DNA of 23,339 bases from Bacteroides sp. CAG:770 (GCA_000435075.1 FR890604.1:1-23339); one strand, 5' to 3'; counted from the first letter of the stretch, positions 8,077-17,548 are shown. Notes: generated by a model not told the origin, from the sequence alone. Numbers and translations: made by a program.

Positions 8077-9270
8077 TTACTTTCTTACTTCTTCAAAAGG
8101 GTTTTCCGGAACACCGGTCCAGCGGTAAAGCACAGCATCACAGCTCTGCTCGCCTGTGGCCTTGTTTTTTGCATTCCTGGAAATATACCATAGTCCGTCT
8201 CCAAGAGGATTCAGGCCGGTGCTTCCCCATTTGAAACGCCATCCGCGGATTCCCGTAGCGGGGTCTTCGACACCGAGATTGTCATTGAGCTTCAGCTGTG
8301 TCGCCGATGCGAAATAAGGCACGCCGGCAAGAGCAGCCTTGAAAGGCTTCTGGTCGATGCTGAAGGCATAAAGGTCATAGTTCGGATATTCCGGTTTCTT
8401 GCCCTTGTAAACAGCCATGAAGAAATTGCCGGTGGACTCGTCATATGCCAGATTCTGGACTCCCCAGTTGGTATTGCCAGTATAGACGAAGTATTTTGCG
8501 GCAGGTTTCTTCGGACCTGAAACATGGATCTGACCGAAAACGACAGGCTTTGCCCATTTGGCAAGACTTGCGAGGTCGTATTTCAGAATGACCTGGTAGT
8601 CATTGTCCTTTCTGGCGAGGTCGCCGTAAATGCCGTAAGCCACATAGAGATAGAGTTTCCTGGCATCCGAGAACTTTGTCGCTCCGCCGCCTACTGCCGG
8701 TGCTATGGCCACGCCGTCGATCCCGGAACAGCCGAATCTGTGTTCCAGCTCCGTTCCTCCGACATTGACCTTGGCATCATAATCCGCGCAAGCGTCACGG
8801 ACGCAGACCGTCTTAAGGATTTCTCCGTCCTCAGGGTCTGCGCCGATTTTATCCAACTTGTCAACGTCGATGATGGCGATATAGAACACAGACTGCTTCA
8901 CCACATCTACTGAGAGGACTTTGGCGATTCCCTGCCCGATGATGTCATCCTTGCACTCCAGCGACGCATAGACTTTCCTATCCTTCGGGTCGAAGGTCAT
9001 GGCTCCGAGATGCCCCTGGATTCTGTCAATGGAAGCAAGTATGTTGCCCTGCATGTCCACTTTCAGGAACCTGCTGGTGAATGACATGTACATGCAGTCA
9101 GCCTCGGCGTCATAAGCGATACCTTGGACATGCTGCTTCTGTCCTCCGACAAAGACATGCCCGGGAAGATTGTCGCCCGCATAAGCCGGAACCGCCGGCA
9201 TTGACAATAGTGCGGCCGCCAGTGCAAAAGCACCGGCAAGCCTCTTGAAAATATCAAACACCCGTTTCAT
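8077..9270 (-). CDS. Secreted propeller-like protein of unknown function
   Basis: A 397-residue protein with a clear N-terminal Sec signal: basic MKRVFDIFKR, hydrophobic core, and an AYA-G type cleavage site near residue 30. No lipobox is visible, so it is probably periplasmic. The mature part has recurring strand-rich segments of propeller style (VQGIAYDAEADCMYMSF, LGAMTFDPKDRKVYASL, VQNLAYDESTGNFFMAVY). Four cysteines in the central part could form disulfides. I recognise no enzyme family. The ATG at 9270 overlaps the TGA of the upstream dehydrogenase as TGATG, which implies translational coupling. A GTG two codons upstream is possible but less likely. It is the last gene of the SusC-led operon; a role in handling the imported substrate is inferred from position only. 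Confidence 0.75.
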   Translation of the reverse strand: MKRVFDIFKRLAGAFALAAALLSMPAVPAYAGDNLPGHVFVGGQKQHVQGIAYDAEADCMYMSFTSRFLKVDMQGNILASIDRIQGHLGAMTFDPKDRKVYASLECKDDIIGQGIAKVLSVDVVKQSVFYIAIIDVDKLDKIGADPEDGEILKTVCVRDACADYDAKVNVGGTELEHRFGCSGIDGVAIAPAVGGGATKFSDARKLYLYVAYGIYGDLARKDNDYQVILKYDLASLAKWAKPVVFGQIHVSGPKKPAAKYFVYTGNTNWGVQNLAYDESTGNFFMAVYKGKKPEYPNYDLYAFSIDQKPFKAALAGVPYFASATQLKLNDNLGVEDPATGIRGWRFKWGSTGLNPLGDGLWYISRNAKNKATGEQSCDAVLYRWTGVPENPFEEVRK

Positions 9271-10607
9271 CAGCACTCGTAATGACCGTCCTTACCGAAA
9301 AGATACTCCTCGACCTCGTCCATCAGACCTGCCCTGTAGATAAGGTCAATGCCAGTGAACCTGTTTCTCATGAAAGGTATCGCACGGAATGTAGAGCGGA
9401 GTTTCTCGCGGCTCACGCCAATCATCTCAGGCTCATAAGGAGCGCCTACGCGTCTGAGGCAGTCGTGGACCTCATCGAACGGAATGATCTGGTTTCGGAT
9501 TTTCTCACGGAGCTCAGGCCATGTGTTCTTGATGATTTCCAGTTCCTTGCGGATGCCTTCCCGGTCAATGTACTTTCCCTTGCTCTCCACGAGACCCCTT
9601 GCAAGGTGTCCTGGTTTGCCTTCGAATGTGACACGGATTCTATGCTCCATTTCATCCCACTCAGGCCACTCGGCAACAGCCTTGTCGATATCCATTGCTC
9701 CAAGATCCTTGCTTATGAGATATTCCAAACATGCAGTGGAAATGAGGGTTCCGATGGAAACCTTGAATCCGTGTGAAACATGCTTGCCCTCATAGCAGAG
9801 GCCTTCCATGTCCCAGTAGTGGCTAAACTGATGGTCAGTTCCTGATGCAGGACGGCTTGAAGACATGGCCTGCATAGCGAAACCGCTCATAATCAGACCG
9901 TCAGCAAGCTTGCCTGTAGCCTCCACGTCACCAGCTGCGACAGCGTCAGGGTCTGACAATGCATCGCGGAGATTCTTCTGGACAAGTGAGAATGCGAACT
10001 CGTCGATCTTCTCGCTGCCGACAGCGTCTGCAATAATCCAGTCAGCGCCTGCGGGAATCTTAGCCATAAGGTCACCATAACCTGAGGCCGACATTCCCTC
10101 CGGAGCTGCTGCCGAGATGGCAGGGTCGAGAACCATGCCGAGAGGTGCAGGGCAGTCGAATGTCTGTTTGTTACCTTCGAATGTAATGGAAGCGCCATAG
10201 GCGGTGTAGCCATCCATTGAAGCAGCTGTACCTACGATGATATAGCGACGTCCGAGATGGCTTGACACGAGCTTGGTAAGGTCATTGATGACACCTGAAC
10301 CCACTGCAACTGCGATGACGTCACGCTCCTTGAGGTAAGCCTCGAGCTGTTCTATGTATTTCCACTCCGCGAAGAGTTCCGGATCAGTGAAGATGAACGG
10401 CTGTTCAGTCTCAACTCCCGCATTTCTCAGATATGTGTCGACTGCCTCACCTGCGACCCTATAGGTATTGTTGTCTGCTACTACGATAGCCTTCTTTCCC
10501 GGAAAAAGTCTGCTGAACATTGCAGGGACCTTCTCCATCGCTCCGGCACCGAATTCAAGAGCCTTTGTGTCTCTGGCTCTTTCCAATGCCATTTCAATTT
10601 CTGTCAT
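9270..10607 (-). CDS. araM: sn-Glycerol-1-phosphate dehydrogenase (AraM/EgsA family)
   Basis: A 445-residue cytoplasmic enzyme of the iron-containing-alcohol-dehydrogenase/dehydroquinate-synthase fold. Family members interconvert sn-glycerol 1-phosphate and DHAP with NAD(P)H. The nucleotide-binding loop is AVGSGVINDLTK (about 101-112), followed by GTAASMDGYTA. Metal ligands fit D179 in GYGDL, H259 in SGTDHQFSH and H279 in HVSHG. The C-terminal third is longer than in archaeal enzymes, as in bacterial AraM. It lies 32 bases downstream of a phosphoesterase gene in a SusC-led operon, which suggests catabolic oxidation of a released glycerol phosphate rather than lipid synthesis. Another phosphorylated polyol remains possible as substrate. 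Its stop overlaps the next start. Confidence 0.88.
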   Translation of the reverse strand: MTEIEMALERARDTKALEFGAGAMEKVPAMFSRLFPGKKAIVVADNNTYRVAGEAVDTYLRNAGVETEQPFIFTDPELFAEWKYIEQLEAYLKERDVIAVAVGSGVINDLTKLVSSHLGRRYIIVGTAASMDGYTAYGASITFEGNKQTFDCPAPLGMVLDPAISAAAPEGMSASGYGDLMAKIPAGADWIIADAVGSEKIDEFAFSLVQKNLRDALSDPDAVAAGDVEATGKLADGLIMSGFAMQAMSSSRPASGTDHQFSHYWDMEGLCYEGKHVSHGFKVSIGTLISTACLEYLISKDLGAMDIDKAVAEWPEWDEMEHRIRVTFEGKPGHLARGLVESKGKYIDREGIRKELEIIKNTWPELREKIRNQIIPFDEVHDCLRRVGAPYEPEMIGVSREKLRSTFRAIPFMRNRFTGIDLIYRAGLMDEVEEYLFGKDGHYEC

Positions 10608-10639
10608 AATTATTTTGTTTTGTTTTTACCGGCCGGGAA

Positions 10640-12208
10640 CTAGAACTTGTCCGGATAGTCCTCGACCTTGTTTGTAGTGATATAATCCTGTTCGAAGGTC
10701 TTGCCGAAACGGTCCGTGGCAACGACCTTGACAGCAGCGGAAGGATTCTTCAATGTATAGTGATACATGTGCGAGTTTCCTGTCCTGTCGTAATTGGAGC
10801 CTCTTCCCTGTACGCCGCAATGGTAGCCTGATGCCCATGCGTCACGGCATTTGCCCTTGGTTTCGTTTCCGAAGAGTTCCATAGTGCCTGTGGCGGTACC
10901 GTTCTCATAAACCGTCAGTTTCCATGCGCTGTCCGCATTCCAGACATTGGCGACAAGGTCCTTGTCCGTATTGTAGTAGAACTGATAAGACGGCTTGTAT
11001 CCCTCGAAGAACACGTCCTGACCCTTGTAGAGACGGAGCTGGAAGTTGTCATCCTCACCCGTAGCCTTGTAAGTCCAGTCTGTAATCTTATTGCCTTCGA
11101 CCTTATAGACTGCATAGCCATTAGGTGTACCGTCGGTATTGATGGTCGAGTGCCACCATGCACCGCAGGCTGCGCCGTGAACATGCTCGTAATGGTCTGA
11201 GTATTCGTCATTCTCCGCATAGTGTGTATGGCCTGACATCACATGTACAGATGAATATTCCCTGAGAAGATCGAGAACAGCCTGCACATTCTGGTTCGTG
11301 CTTGCACGAAGAGGAACATGTACGCAGAAGATAATCATCCTATCTTTAGGGACATTGGCAAGGTCCTGCCTGAGCCACTCTACCTGATCATCCCGGAAAC
11401 CAAGTGAATAATCGTCATGGTTAGGGAAAATCATATCATCCATACCGATTATGTGAACCTGGCCGCGGTTGAATGAGTAATTGACCGGTCCGAATGTATA
11501 TTCGAAGTTCCTCTGGACCTTGATATCATGCGCTACGGTATAATCAGCCTTCTTTACATTGAGAACCTTGTAGTCGTGGTTGCCTATAACCTTAAAAATA
11601 GGCATTCCGGCGTTTTTGTCGGTAGAAAGCGCAATTTTCATGAGCGGGAATACGGCATTGGTGTAGTCGTTATTGTAGGTATTATACCCGATGTCACCAA
11701 GTGTCATTCCATAGACCGGAAGTTCACTGGCATTGACCTTTGCGACAATATCAGGAACAGTCTCGTTCATGTAGCGGCTCACATGGGTATTGTTCTGGCA
11801 CTGAGGGTCAGCGATGCAGAACAGATTGAAGCTCTCCTCTACTGCCGGAAGTTTCTCCAATGTGAAGTCATAGCGTTTCTGGCTCTCAGAGATCTGTTTC
11901 CAGAAATGTGGCTGGCCTTCCTCGATGGGAATCTTGCAGTCTGACGGTACTGAGACGAAGACCTGATATGAGAATTCGCCGCGCTTGAGCTGATATACTC
12001 CGTTCTGGTCGGTAACCGAACAGTTGTAGCCGTCGCTGACTGTAACGCCTGCAAGTCTGTTTCCGTCAGTATCTTCGACCACTCCGTAGATGTCGTTGTC
12101 GGCACTGATTTCGGTCCTGATCTTAGGCAGGTCGTCCTTGTCGCAGCCTGTCAACACGATTGTTGACAGGGCCGCAATCATTATTGTGCTTTTTATGAAA
12201 GTTTTCAT
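10640..12208 (-). CDS. Lipoprotein calcineurin-like metallophosphoesterase
   Basis: A 522-residue lipoprotein: the signal peptide ends in the lipobox LTGC (C22), followed by DKDD. A carboxypeptidase-regulatory/MetallophosN-like beta domain occupies about 39-118. The calcineurin-like core follows with D134 in ADPQ, GD at 171-172, GNHD at 209-212, H297 in VHVPL and GHTH at 326-329, a complete two-metal site. A C-terminal MetallophosC-like beta domain begins near 345 (GAACGAWW). The acidic residues after the Cys may favour surface export. I chose the ATG at 12208 because it gives a normal signal peptide; an ATG at 12214 overlapping the SusD stop and a TTG at 12223 are alternatives. It probably hydrolyses a phosphate mono- or diester at the cell surface or in the periplasm; the substrate is unknown. 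Confidence 0.9.
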   Translation of the reverse strand: MKTFIKSTIMIAALSTIVLTGCDKDDLPKIRTEISADNDIYGVVEDTDGNRLAGVTVSDGYNCSVTDQNGVYQLKRGEFSYQVFVSVPSDCKIPIEEGQPHFWKQISESQKRYDFTLEKLPAVEESFNLFCIADPQCQNNTHVSRYMNETVPDIVAKVNASELPVYGMTLGDIGYNTYNNDYTNAVFPLMKIALSTDKNAGMPIFKVIGNHDYKVLNVKKADYTVAHDIKVQRNFEYTFGPVNYSFNRGQVHIIGMDDMIFPNHDDYSLGFRDDQVEWLRQDLANVPKDRMIIFCVHVPLRASTNQNVQAVLDLLREYSSVHVMSGHTHYAENDEYSDHYEHVHGAACGAWWHSTINTDGTPNGYAVYKVEGNKITDWTYKATGEDDNFQLRLYKGQDVFFEGYKPSYQFYYNTDKDLVANVWNADSAWKLTVYENGTATGTMELFGNETKGKCRDAWASGYHCGVQGRGSNYDRTGNSHMYHYTLKNPSAAVKVVATDRFGKTFEQDYITTNKVEDYPDKF

Positions 12209-12213
12209 CTCCA

Positions 12214-13992
12214 TTATCTCCAATAGTAGTTTTGTCCGAGATTTTCATTGATATTGGTGGCAGCCTTAGGGATAGGTCTGAGGTATCTCTTTTCCTCAAA
12301 GTTCCTTGTAACGCTATATACAAGACGGCCGCTGTTGCCGTTTTCAAGAGTATAGCCTGAGTTCGCACCCTCGAGAACAATATATGAAACGCCAGTCTCG
12401 TTGCCGGCTTTGTCTTTTACCACACAGACATCATTGATGCCGTCATTGTTCAGGTCATAGGCTGTGTCCATCGCAGGGATATAGATTCCATACCACTGTT
12501 TGTTCAGGAGTTCGCCAAGGTGCCATCTCATGAGGTCATCATATCTGCGTCCTTCAAGAAGAAGTTCGATTGCACGCTCTCTTCTGATTTCCAGGATGTC
12601 ACAGTCATTGATACCGTAATAGCCCTGGAGGTATGAGTCTGCGACAGCAGGCCTCTTTCCATCTACGCCGGATCTTTCGCGGAGCGGCTTGATTGTCTTG
12701 TTCCATACATCGTCATTGAACTCTCCGAGCTCTGCCTTCGCCTCGGCATAGTCGAGAAGAATCTCTGCATAGCGGAAGATAGGAAGCGAGTTGTAGCAGA
12801 TGGATGCAGACTCGTAGCTCTTGTCGTCAATGTTAAACTTGATGACCTGGTAGCCGGTAAGGGTGATGGCGAAATCAGGAGCGGTCTGGGTAGGCACACC
12901 TCCGACAAGTTTGGAATAACCAGGAGTAATCACGCACTGCTGGAGTCTGTAGTCACGGTTCTTGACCTCTTCAGTGAAACTCTCACCTGTCGCTGTGTGG
13001 CGAGATCCGTCAAGGTTAAGGTATGTCTTCACGAAATCCTGGTCGAGGGACCATCTTTCACCCATACTGCCTGAGGTATAATACCATGTAAGCGAGTGGA
13101 ATGTGGTGAGACCGGTATTCCTTTCAAGAGCCCAGATTGTCTCAGTGTGGTCCACGGCCTCCTGGGTGAAGAGTTTCCTGTACTGTGTCTTGACGTCGGC
13201 AGGATTGTTCACGAGAGAGTACGCGCCTGAGCTGATGAGTTCCTCGTCTGCCTTTACGCATTCGCGGAGGAATCTTTCAGAGGCTCCCTTGTCCTCCCAA
13301 GCCTTGCCTGTAGAAGGATCCACGCTGTGGTATTTCCTGTATGTACCTTCGAAGAGGCAGATTCTGGATTTAAGGGCCAATGCCACAAATTTGTTCACTC
13401 TGGCATTGTTAATCCACGGATCCTTGTCATAGCAGTTCTCGCAAGCGAAAGTAAGGTCCTCGAGGACTTTGTCCATGACAAACTCGCGGCTGTCGCGACC
13501 CTTGTAGAGATTGTCAATGTCACTCGGGTCGATAGGTGCGTCATACCATGGAACTGCACCGAAAGTCTTGACCTTGCTCCAGTATTTCCAGGCTCTCCAG
13601 AATCTTGCAGTTCCCTCATAATGCCTCAAGGCAGCCTCGGAAACGCCCTTGACTTCACGGAAGTGAGCAAGGAAATAGTTGATGTTATAGATGGCATTCC
13701 AGTCGCCGGAACTCCAGCCGCCCTGAAGGTCCGCATTCCATGAAGGGTTTGTAAGGAATGAGAACGAGCTCTTGGTAGCGACGATGTCAGAGTATCCGTC
13801 ACCGAATCCAAGGTCTTGATAGTCAGGAGTATATTTCTGGAGGAATCCGTTGGTATAGGTCACCAGCGAGTTCTCGTCCGTAAAATAGTCTCCGGAACCG
13901 ATTTCCGCTATAGGTTCCCTTGAGAGGAATCCCTCGCAAGATGTCAGCAACAATGCTGCAGCGGCAAACAATGATATATTAAGTTTCATCAT
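12214..13992 (-). CDS. SusD/RagB-like outer-membrane lipoprotein
   Basis: A 592-residue lipoprotein. The signal peptide ends in LLLTSC (C19), followed by EGFLSREP, the usual SusD-type mature start. TPR-like helices occupy the N-terminal half (for example HYEGTARFWRAWKYWSKVKTFG). The hallmark C-terminal SusD segment is present around 425-505 (FRYAEILLDYAEAKAELG, then DILEIRRERAIELLLEGRR). It caps the SusC barrel at the cell surface and binds substrate for import. It starts 8 bases after the SusC stop and ends 5 bases before the phosphoesterase start. The ligand cannot be read from sequence; the neighbouring genes point to a phosphorylated compound. Confidence 0.97.
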   Translation of the reverse strand: MMKLNISLFAAAALLLTSCEGFLSREPIAEIGSGDYFTDENSLVTYTNGFLQKYTPDYQDLGFGDGYSDIVATKSSFSFLTNPSWNADLQGGWSSGDWNAIYNINYFLAHFREVKGVSEAALRHYEGTARFWRAWKYWSKVKTFGAVPWYDAPIDPSDIDNLYKGRDSREFVMDKVLEDLTFACENCYDKDPWINNARVNKFVALALKSRICLFEGTYRKYHSVDPSTGKAWEDKGASERFLRECVKADEELISSGAYSLVNNPADVKTQYRKLFTQEAVDHTETIWALERNTGLTTFHSLTWYYTSGSMGERWSLDQDFVKTYLNLDGSRHTATGESFTEEVKNRDYRLQQCVITPGYSKLVGGVPTQTAPDFAITLTGYQVIKFNIDDKSYESASICYNSLPIFRYAEILLDYAEAKAELGEFNDDVWNKTIKPLRERSGVDGKRPAVADSYLQGYYGINDCDILEIRRERAIELLLEGRRYDDLMRWHLGELLNKQWYGIYIPAMDTAYDLNNDGINDVCVVKDKAGNETGVSYIVLEGANSGYTLENGNSGRLVYSVTRNFEEKRYLRPIPKAATNINENLGQNYYWR

Positions 13993-14000
13993 CTATCTAA

Positions 14001-17000
14001 TTAAAATGTGATATTCAGACCGAATGTAAATGAACGCATTGTCGGATATCCGTCACCATCACCATAGTTGTCGGAACCTGACTTGTTCGTACCCCAGTCC
14101 TGGTCTCCAGGATAAAGTCCTTCAGGGTCATAGTTCTTAGCATGATGTCTGAGCGGAGTGAAGGTAAGAAGGTTCTCACCTGAGAAGAACACCTTAAGGT
14201 TCTGAAGTCTTATAGCCTCCACAATCTTCTTAGGGAAACTATAATCCAGTGTAAGGTTCTTCATTCTGATATATCTTGCACTCTGGAGATAACGTGTATT
14301 CGGCTGGGACAAGATACGCTGGGCACCGCTTGCCTGATAACCCACAAGTCTTGGCCAGTAGGCGTCACGGTTGGTCTCAGACCATCTGTCGCTGGTGTGC
14401 CATGGCAGAGCCATACTGTATGGACGGCCGTACTGTCCCCAGAAATATCCGGATTCCTTGGCCGGATACCAGTCACGTTTGCCGACTCCCTGCCACATCA
14501 TGCTGAGGCCGATGCCGTTCCAGTTGATGCCGCCCTGGATGCTGTACTGGTATCTCGGATTGGTGTTGCCGATCTTGATGAGGTCACCATGGTTTCCGAG
14601 AGTATTGTTTCCGTTGTTCACATATCCGTCACCGTTCAGGTCCTCGAACTTAGGGTCACCTGCAGACCACACGACATTGTCACCGTTGAATTTCGCATAG
14701 TTCGCATGGGTCTGGGCCTCTTCATCACTCTGGAAAAGACCTGTACACTTGTATCCCCACAACTCACCGAGGGTCATTCCCTCATAATAGTGGATCGCAT
14801 AGTTTGTAGGAAGGGTGTTGGTCTTGCTGGTATAGCGGGTAATCTTGCTCACATAGTCCCAGACGGAAGCCTTTATATTGTAGCTGAGGATCTTTCCGCC
14901 CACTTTATATGAATCTCTCCATGAGATACTGAACTCCCATCCGTCAGTTCTCATGTCAGCGTAGTTACCCTTAGGAGCGCTGTTTCCATAAACTGCAGGA
15001 AGCTCATCACCAGTCACATACATATCTGTCGTAGCCTTTCTGTAGATATCTCCGGAGAAATTCAGACGGCCGTTGAATGCCTCGAAATCAAGACCTGCAT
15101 CATAAGTTGTAGCCTTCTCCCAAGTCAATGAATTAGGAATAGGAACCGGAGCTGAGGTATAGTTGAATACTGCACCGTTGTTCAGCACTGACGACTGGGA
15201 AATACCCATCTTGGAAACATATGCATACGCATTGCTGATAAGTCCGTTACCTGCAGTACCGGCAGAAACACGGATCTTCAAGTTATCCAGCCAGTCAGCA
15301 TCCTTGAGGAAGCCTTCCTCTGAAATACGCCAACCAATAGAAGCTGAAGGGAAGAAACCCCATCTCTGATTTGAAGGGAACTTGCTGTTTCCGTCATAAC
15401 GTCCGCTGGTCTCGATGAGATACTTGGACTTGTAGCTGTAACTGATACGATAGAACGCACCGACAAGTGCTGATGAAGAACTGCCGTTGTCGGCAATGGT
15501 CATGGCCTCGCCGTTGAGAAGGTCGAAGTTAGGCCTGTCGGCTATCATGATACCCTCACGGTTAATGAGGTTTGTCTTGTACTGGTAGTCCTCGATATTC
15601 CAGCCGGCAAGCACTGTAAGAGAGTTGTTCTTGCCGAGTTTCGGGGTATATGTCAATGTTGCATTGCCTGCAAGTCTGTTACGGTTGTAAGATCTCTCCT
15701 CATAGAGCGAGCCAGCAGGTCTCTGTGCGGAGTTGGTAGGAGAAGTATAGAAGGTATAGCTGTTCACAGCCTGTCTGCGCTCTGTCTGATTGTAATAGAT
15801 GCTGAAATCCGCACTGGCGACAAGCACATCCTTGACAAGGTCAATGGTAGCAGCCGTCCTGTTGGTCATGTCGAACTTCTTGTCCTTTCTCCAGGAATTT
15901 CCCTCGACAAAACCGGCCCAGCCGGTATAGACCGCAGCCTCCGTCCAAGTTCCGTCAGGGTTTGTTACAAGAGCCACAGGATATCCCTGATGGTTCAGCA
16001 TTCGGTTTATGTTCACAGGAGTAGAGCTGATGCCGGTGTGCGCTGTAGGCTGATGTGAATTCCTGAGCATGAAGTCAGTGGTATTCTCGACCTTGAACCA
16101 AGGACGAATTTTCACCGACCCCTTTGCCTTGACATTGAACTGACGATATTTCTCGTCACCAGCATTGTAGATACCATCCTGTTCGAACATACGTCCTGAG
16201 ACATAGTAGTTTGCGATGTCCGAACCTCCGGTAACACTGATGTTGTGCTGCTGTCCGGTAGTGAACTTCTTATAGAATACGTCATACCGGCTGGTGTTTC
16301 CGAAATACTCGTATGAACCTTTATTGTTGATCGCCCACTTCTCGTAAGAGGGGTCACTGTTTCTCTTTTCCAGTTCCTTATACCATGTACGGGAGAATTT
16401 GAACACGTTGTTGATGTTCGCAGGGTCGGTTCCCTTGGCATTGATATAGGACTCGAGGAAGGTAGTGGTGAAGTCATATCCGTTGGTAACAATCTGAGGA
16501 GTCACAGTTCTCTTATAGACAGAGAATGTTCCGTTATATGAAATCTTCGCATGTCCCTTGGAAGGAGTCTTGGTGGTGAGAAGGATGACACCGAATGTAC
16601 CGCGTGCACCATAGACAGCCGCTGAAGAAGCGTCCTTGAGGACTGTCACGGATGCGATGTCATCAGGATTGACAGTGGACATGTCAGCCTCGACACCATC
16701 CACGAGGACGAGTGCGGAACCGCCTGAGCCGATGGAGTTTTCGGCACCTCTGATCCTGACTGTAGCGCCACGGTTAGGCTTTCCGTCGGAGAATGTCATG
16801 GTAAGGCCCGGAACTGCGCCCTGGAGAGCACGGGAAATACTCATTGACGAACCCATTCTTTCCTGCATGTCGTCAGTGGTGATGCTCTCGACGGCACCGA
16901 CGATGTCACGACGTTTCTGGATACCATATCCGACGACCACACTCTCTTCGAGAGATGTATTGTCAGTATTCATGACAATGTTAACGATGTTGCGGCCTGA

Positions 17001-17279
17001 AACTCTCTCTGTAAGTTTCCTGTAGCCAACACAACTGAATTCCAATGTAGCATCGGACGGCACCGTAATGGAATAAGCGCCATCCAAATCTGCTGTAGCG
17101 CCTTTGGTTGTCCCCGGAATGAAGACAAAAGCACCCACGACAGGTTCACCGTTCTCATCGAGAATTTTTCCCGAGACCGTGATTTCACCTGTCTGTGCCA
17201 TAACCTGTCGGGGACAGGCAATCAGGAGAACCAAGACCGACAAAAGTACGGTCAAATTATATCTCAACTTCATTTTCAA
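14001..17279 (-). CDS. SusC/RagA-family TonB-dependent outer-membrane receptor
   Basis: A 1092-residue protein with a signal peptide ending near VMAQ. A carboxypeptidase-regulatory-like domain typical of SusC occupies about 32-104 (GEPVVGAFVFIPGTTKG). A TonB-box-like stretch, ESVVVGYG, lies near 112-119. The plug domain spans about 122-238 (RIRG, LVLVDGVEAD, VTVLKDASSAAVYGARG). A long beta-barrel ends in FTFGLNITF, with the terminal aromatic residue used for barrel assembly. It appears intact. It imports oligomeric ligands with SusD, using TonB energy. It is the first gene of a five-gene minus-strand operon with a good promoter at 17460-17489. The carbohydrate-uptake family name does not fix the substrate. 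Confidence 0.97.
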   Translation of the reverse strand: MKMKLRYNLTVLLSVLVLLIACPRQVMAQTGEITVSGKILDENGEPVVGAFVFIPGTTKGATADLDGAYSITVPSDATLEFSCVGYRKLTERVSGRNIVNIVMNTDNTSLEESVVVGYGIQKRRDIVGAVESITTDDMQERMGSSMSISRALQGAVPGLTMTFSDGKPNRGATVRIRGAENSIGSGGSALVLVDGVEADMSTVNPDDIASVTVLKDASSAAVYGARGTFGVILLTTKTPSKGHAKISYNGTFSVYKRTVTPQIVTNGYDFTTTFLESYINAKGTDPANINNVFKFSRTWYKELEKRNSDPSYEKWAINNKGSYEYFGNTSRYDVFYKKFTTGQQHNISVTGGSDIANYYVSGRMFEQDGIYNAGDEKYRQFNVKAKGSVKIRPWFKVENTTDFMLRNSHQPTAHTGISSTPVNINRMLNHQGYPVALVTNPDGTWTEAAVYTGWAGFVEGNSWRKDKKFDMTNRTAATIDLVKDVLVASADFSIYYNQTERRQAVNSYTFYTSPTNSAQRPAGSLYEERSYNRNRLAGNATLTYTPKLGKNNSLTVLAGWNIEDYQYKTNLINREGIMIADRPNFDLLNGEAMTIADNGSSSSALVGAFYRISYSYKSKYLIETSGRYDGNSKFPSNQRWGFFPSASIGWRISEEGFLKDADWLDNLKIRVSAGTAGNGLISNAYAYVSKMGISQSSVLNNGAVFNYTSAPVPIPNSLTWEKATTYDAGLDFEAFNGRLNFSGDIYRKATTDMYVTGDELPAVYGNSAPKGNYADMRTDGWEFSISWRDSYKVGGKILSYNIKASVWDYVSKITRYTSKTNTLPTNYAIHYYEGMTLGELWGYKCTGLFQSDEEAQTHANYAKFNGDNVVWSAGDPKFEDLNGDGYVNNGNNTLGNHGDLIKIGNTNPRYQYSIQGGINWNGIGLSMMWQGVGKRDWYPAKESGYFWGQYGRPYSMALPWHTSDRWSETNRDAYWPRLVGYQASGAQRILSQPNTRYLQSARYIRMKNLTLDYSFPKKIVEAIRLQNLKVFFSGENLLTFTPLRHHAKNYDPEGLYPGDQDWGTNKSGSDNYGDGDGYPTMRSFTFGLNITF

Positions 17280-17459
17280 TTACAAAAAACAGGATACATA
17301 ATAGAAGCCGTAATAAAACTGCTTCCCGTTCTTGCCAGATTCCGGATCCCGTTCCCGATAATTGAAGTTAACTAATTAATGTAGTACTAAATTTTACCTT
17401 ATTATTTCATTTTCGCTAAAATCGCAAGCATAAACGTTTTTAGTTTTCATTTCTACGTG

Positions 17460-17489
17460 CAAATCTACGCATAATTTTTCATTTTCAAA
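17460..17489 (-). promoter_or_regulatory. Promoter of the SusC-led operon
   Basis: On the minus strand, TTTG (17489-17486) lies 18 bases upstream of TAGATTTG (17467-17460). Both boxes match the Bacteroidetes -33/-7 consensus exactly. A start near 17456 would give a leader of roughly 177 bases before the SusC ATG. Confidence 0.7.
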
Positions 17490-17540
17490 TTATTATCCAC
17501 AAAAAAGTACAACAAAATGAAAAATTTCAATAAATTGTAT

Positions 17541-17548
17541 TATCTTTG
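17541..17548 (+). promoter_or_regulatory. -7 element for the lipoprotein-phosphoesterase unit
   Basis: TATCTTTG fits TAnnTTTG exactly and is followed by GCGGT. The start codon at 17599 is 50 bases further on. No TTTG was found at the expected -33 spacing, which could mean activator dependence or a weak promoter. Confidence 0.5.

Noticed and set aside
8524..8913. Plus-strand ORF of about 129 codons within the propeller-like gene
   Set aside because: It is antisense to a gene with a clear signal peptide and a translationally coupled start; no promoter or family match supports it.
14397..14912. Plus-strand ORF of 171 codons inside the SusC-like gene
   Set aside because: It is antisense to an intact SusC barrel region and has no recognisable domain or start signals.
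8077..17279. Reading the locus as a standard polysaccharide utilisation locus with glycoside hydrolases
   Set aside because: None of the encoded proteins shows a glycoside hydrolase, lyase or sulfatase motif; the catalytic proteins are phosphoesterases and a dehydrogenase.
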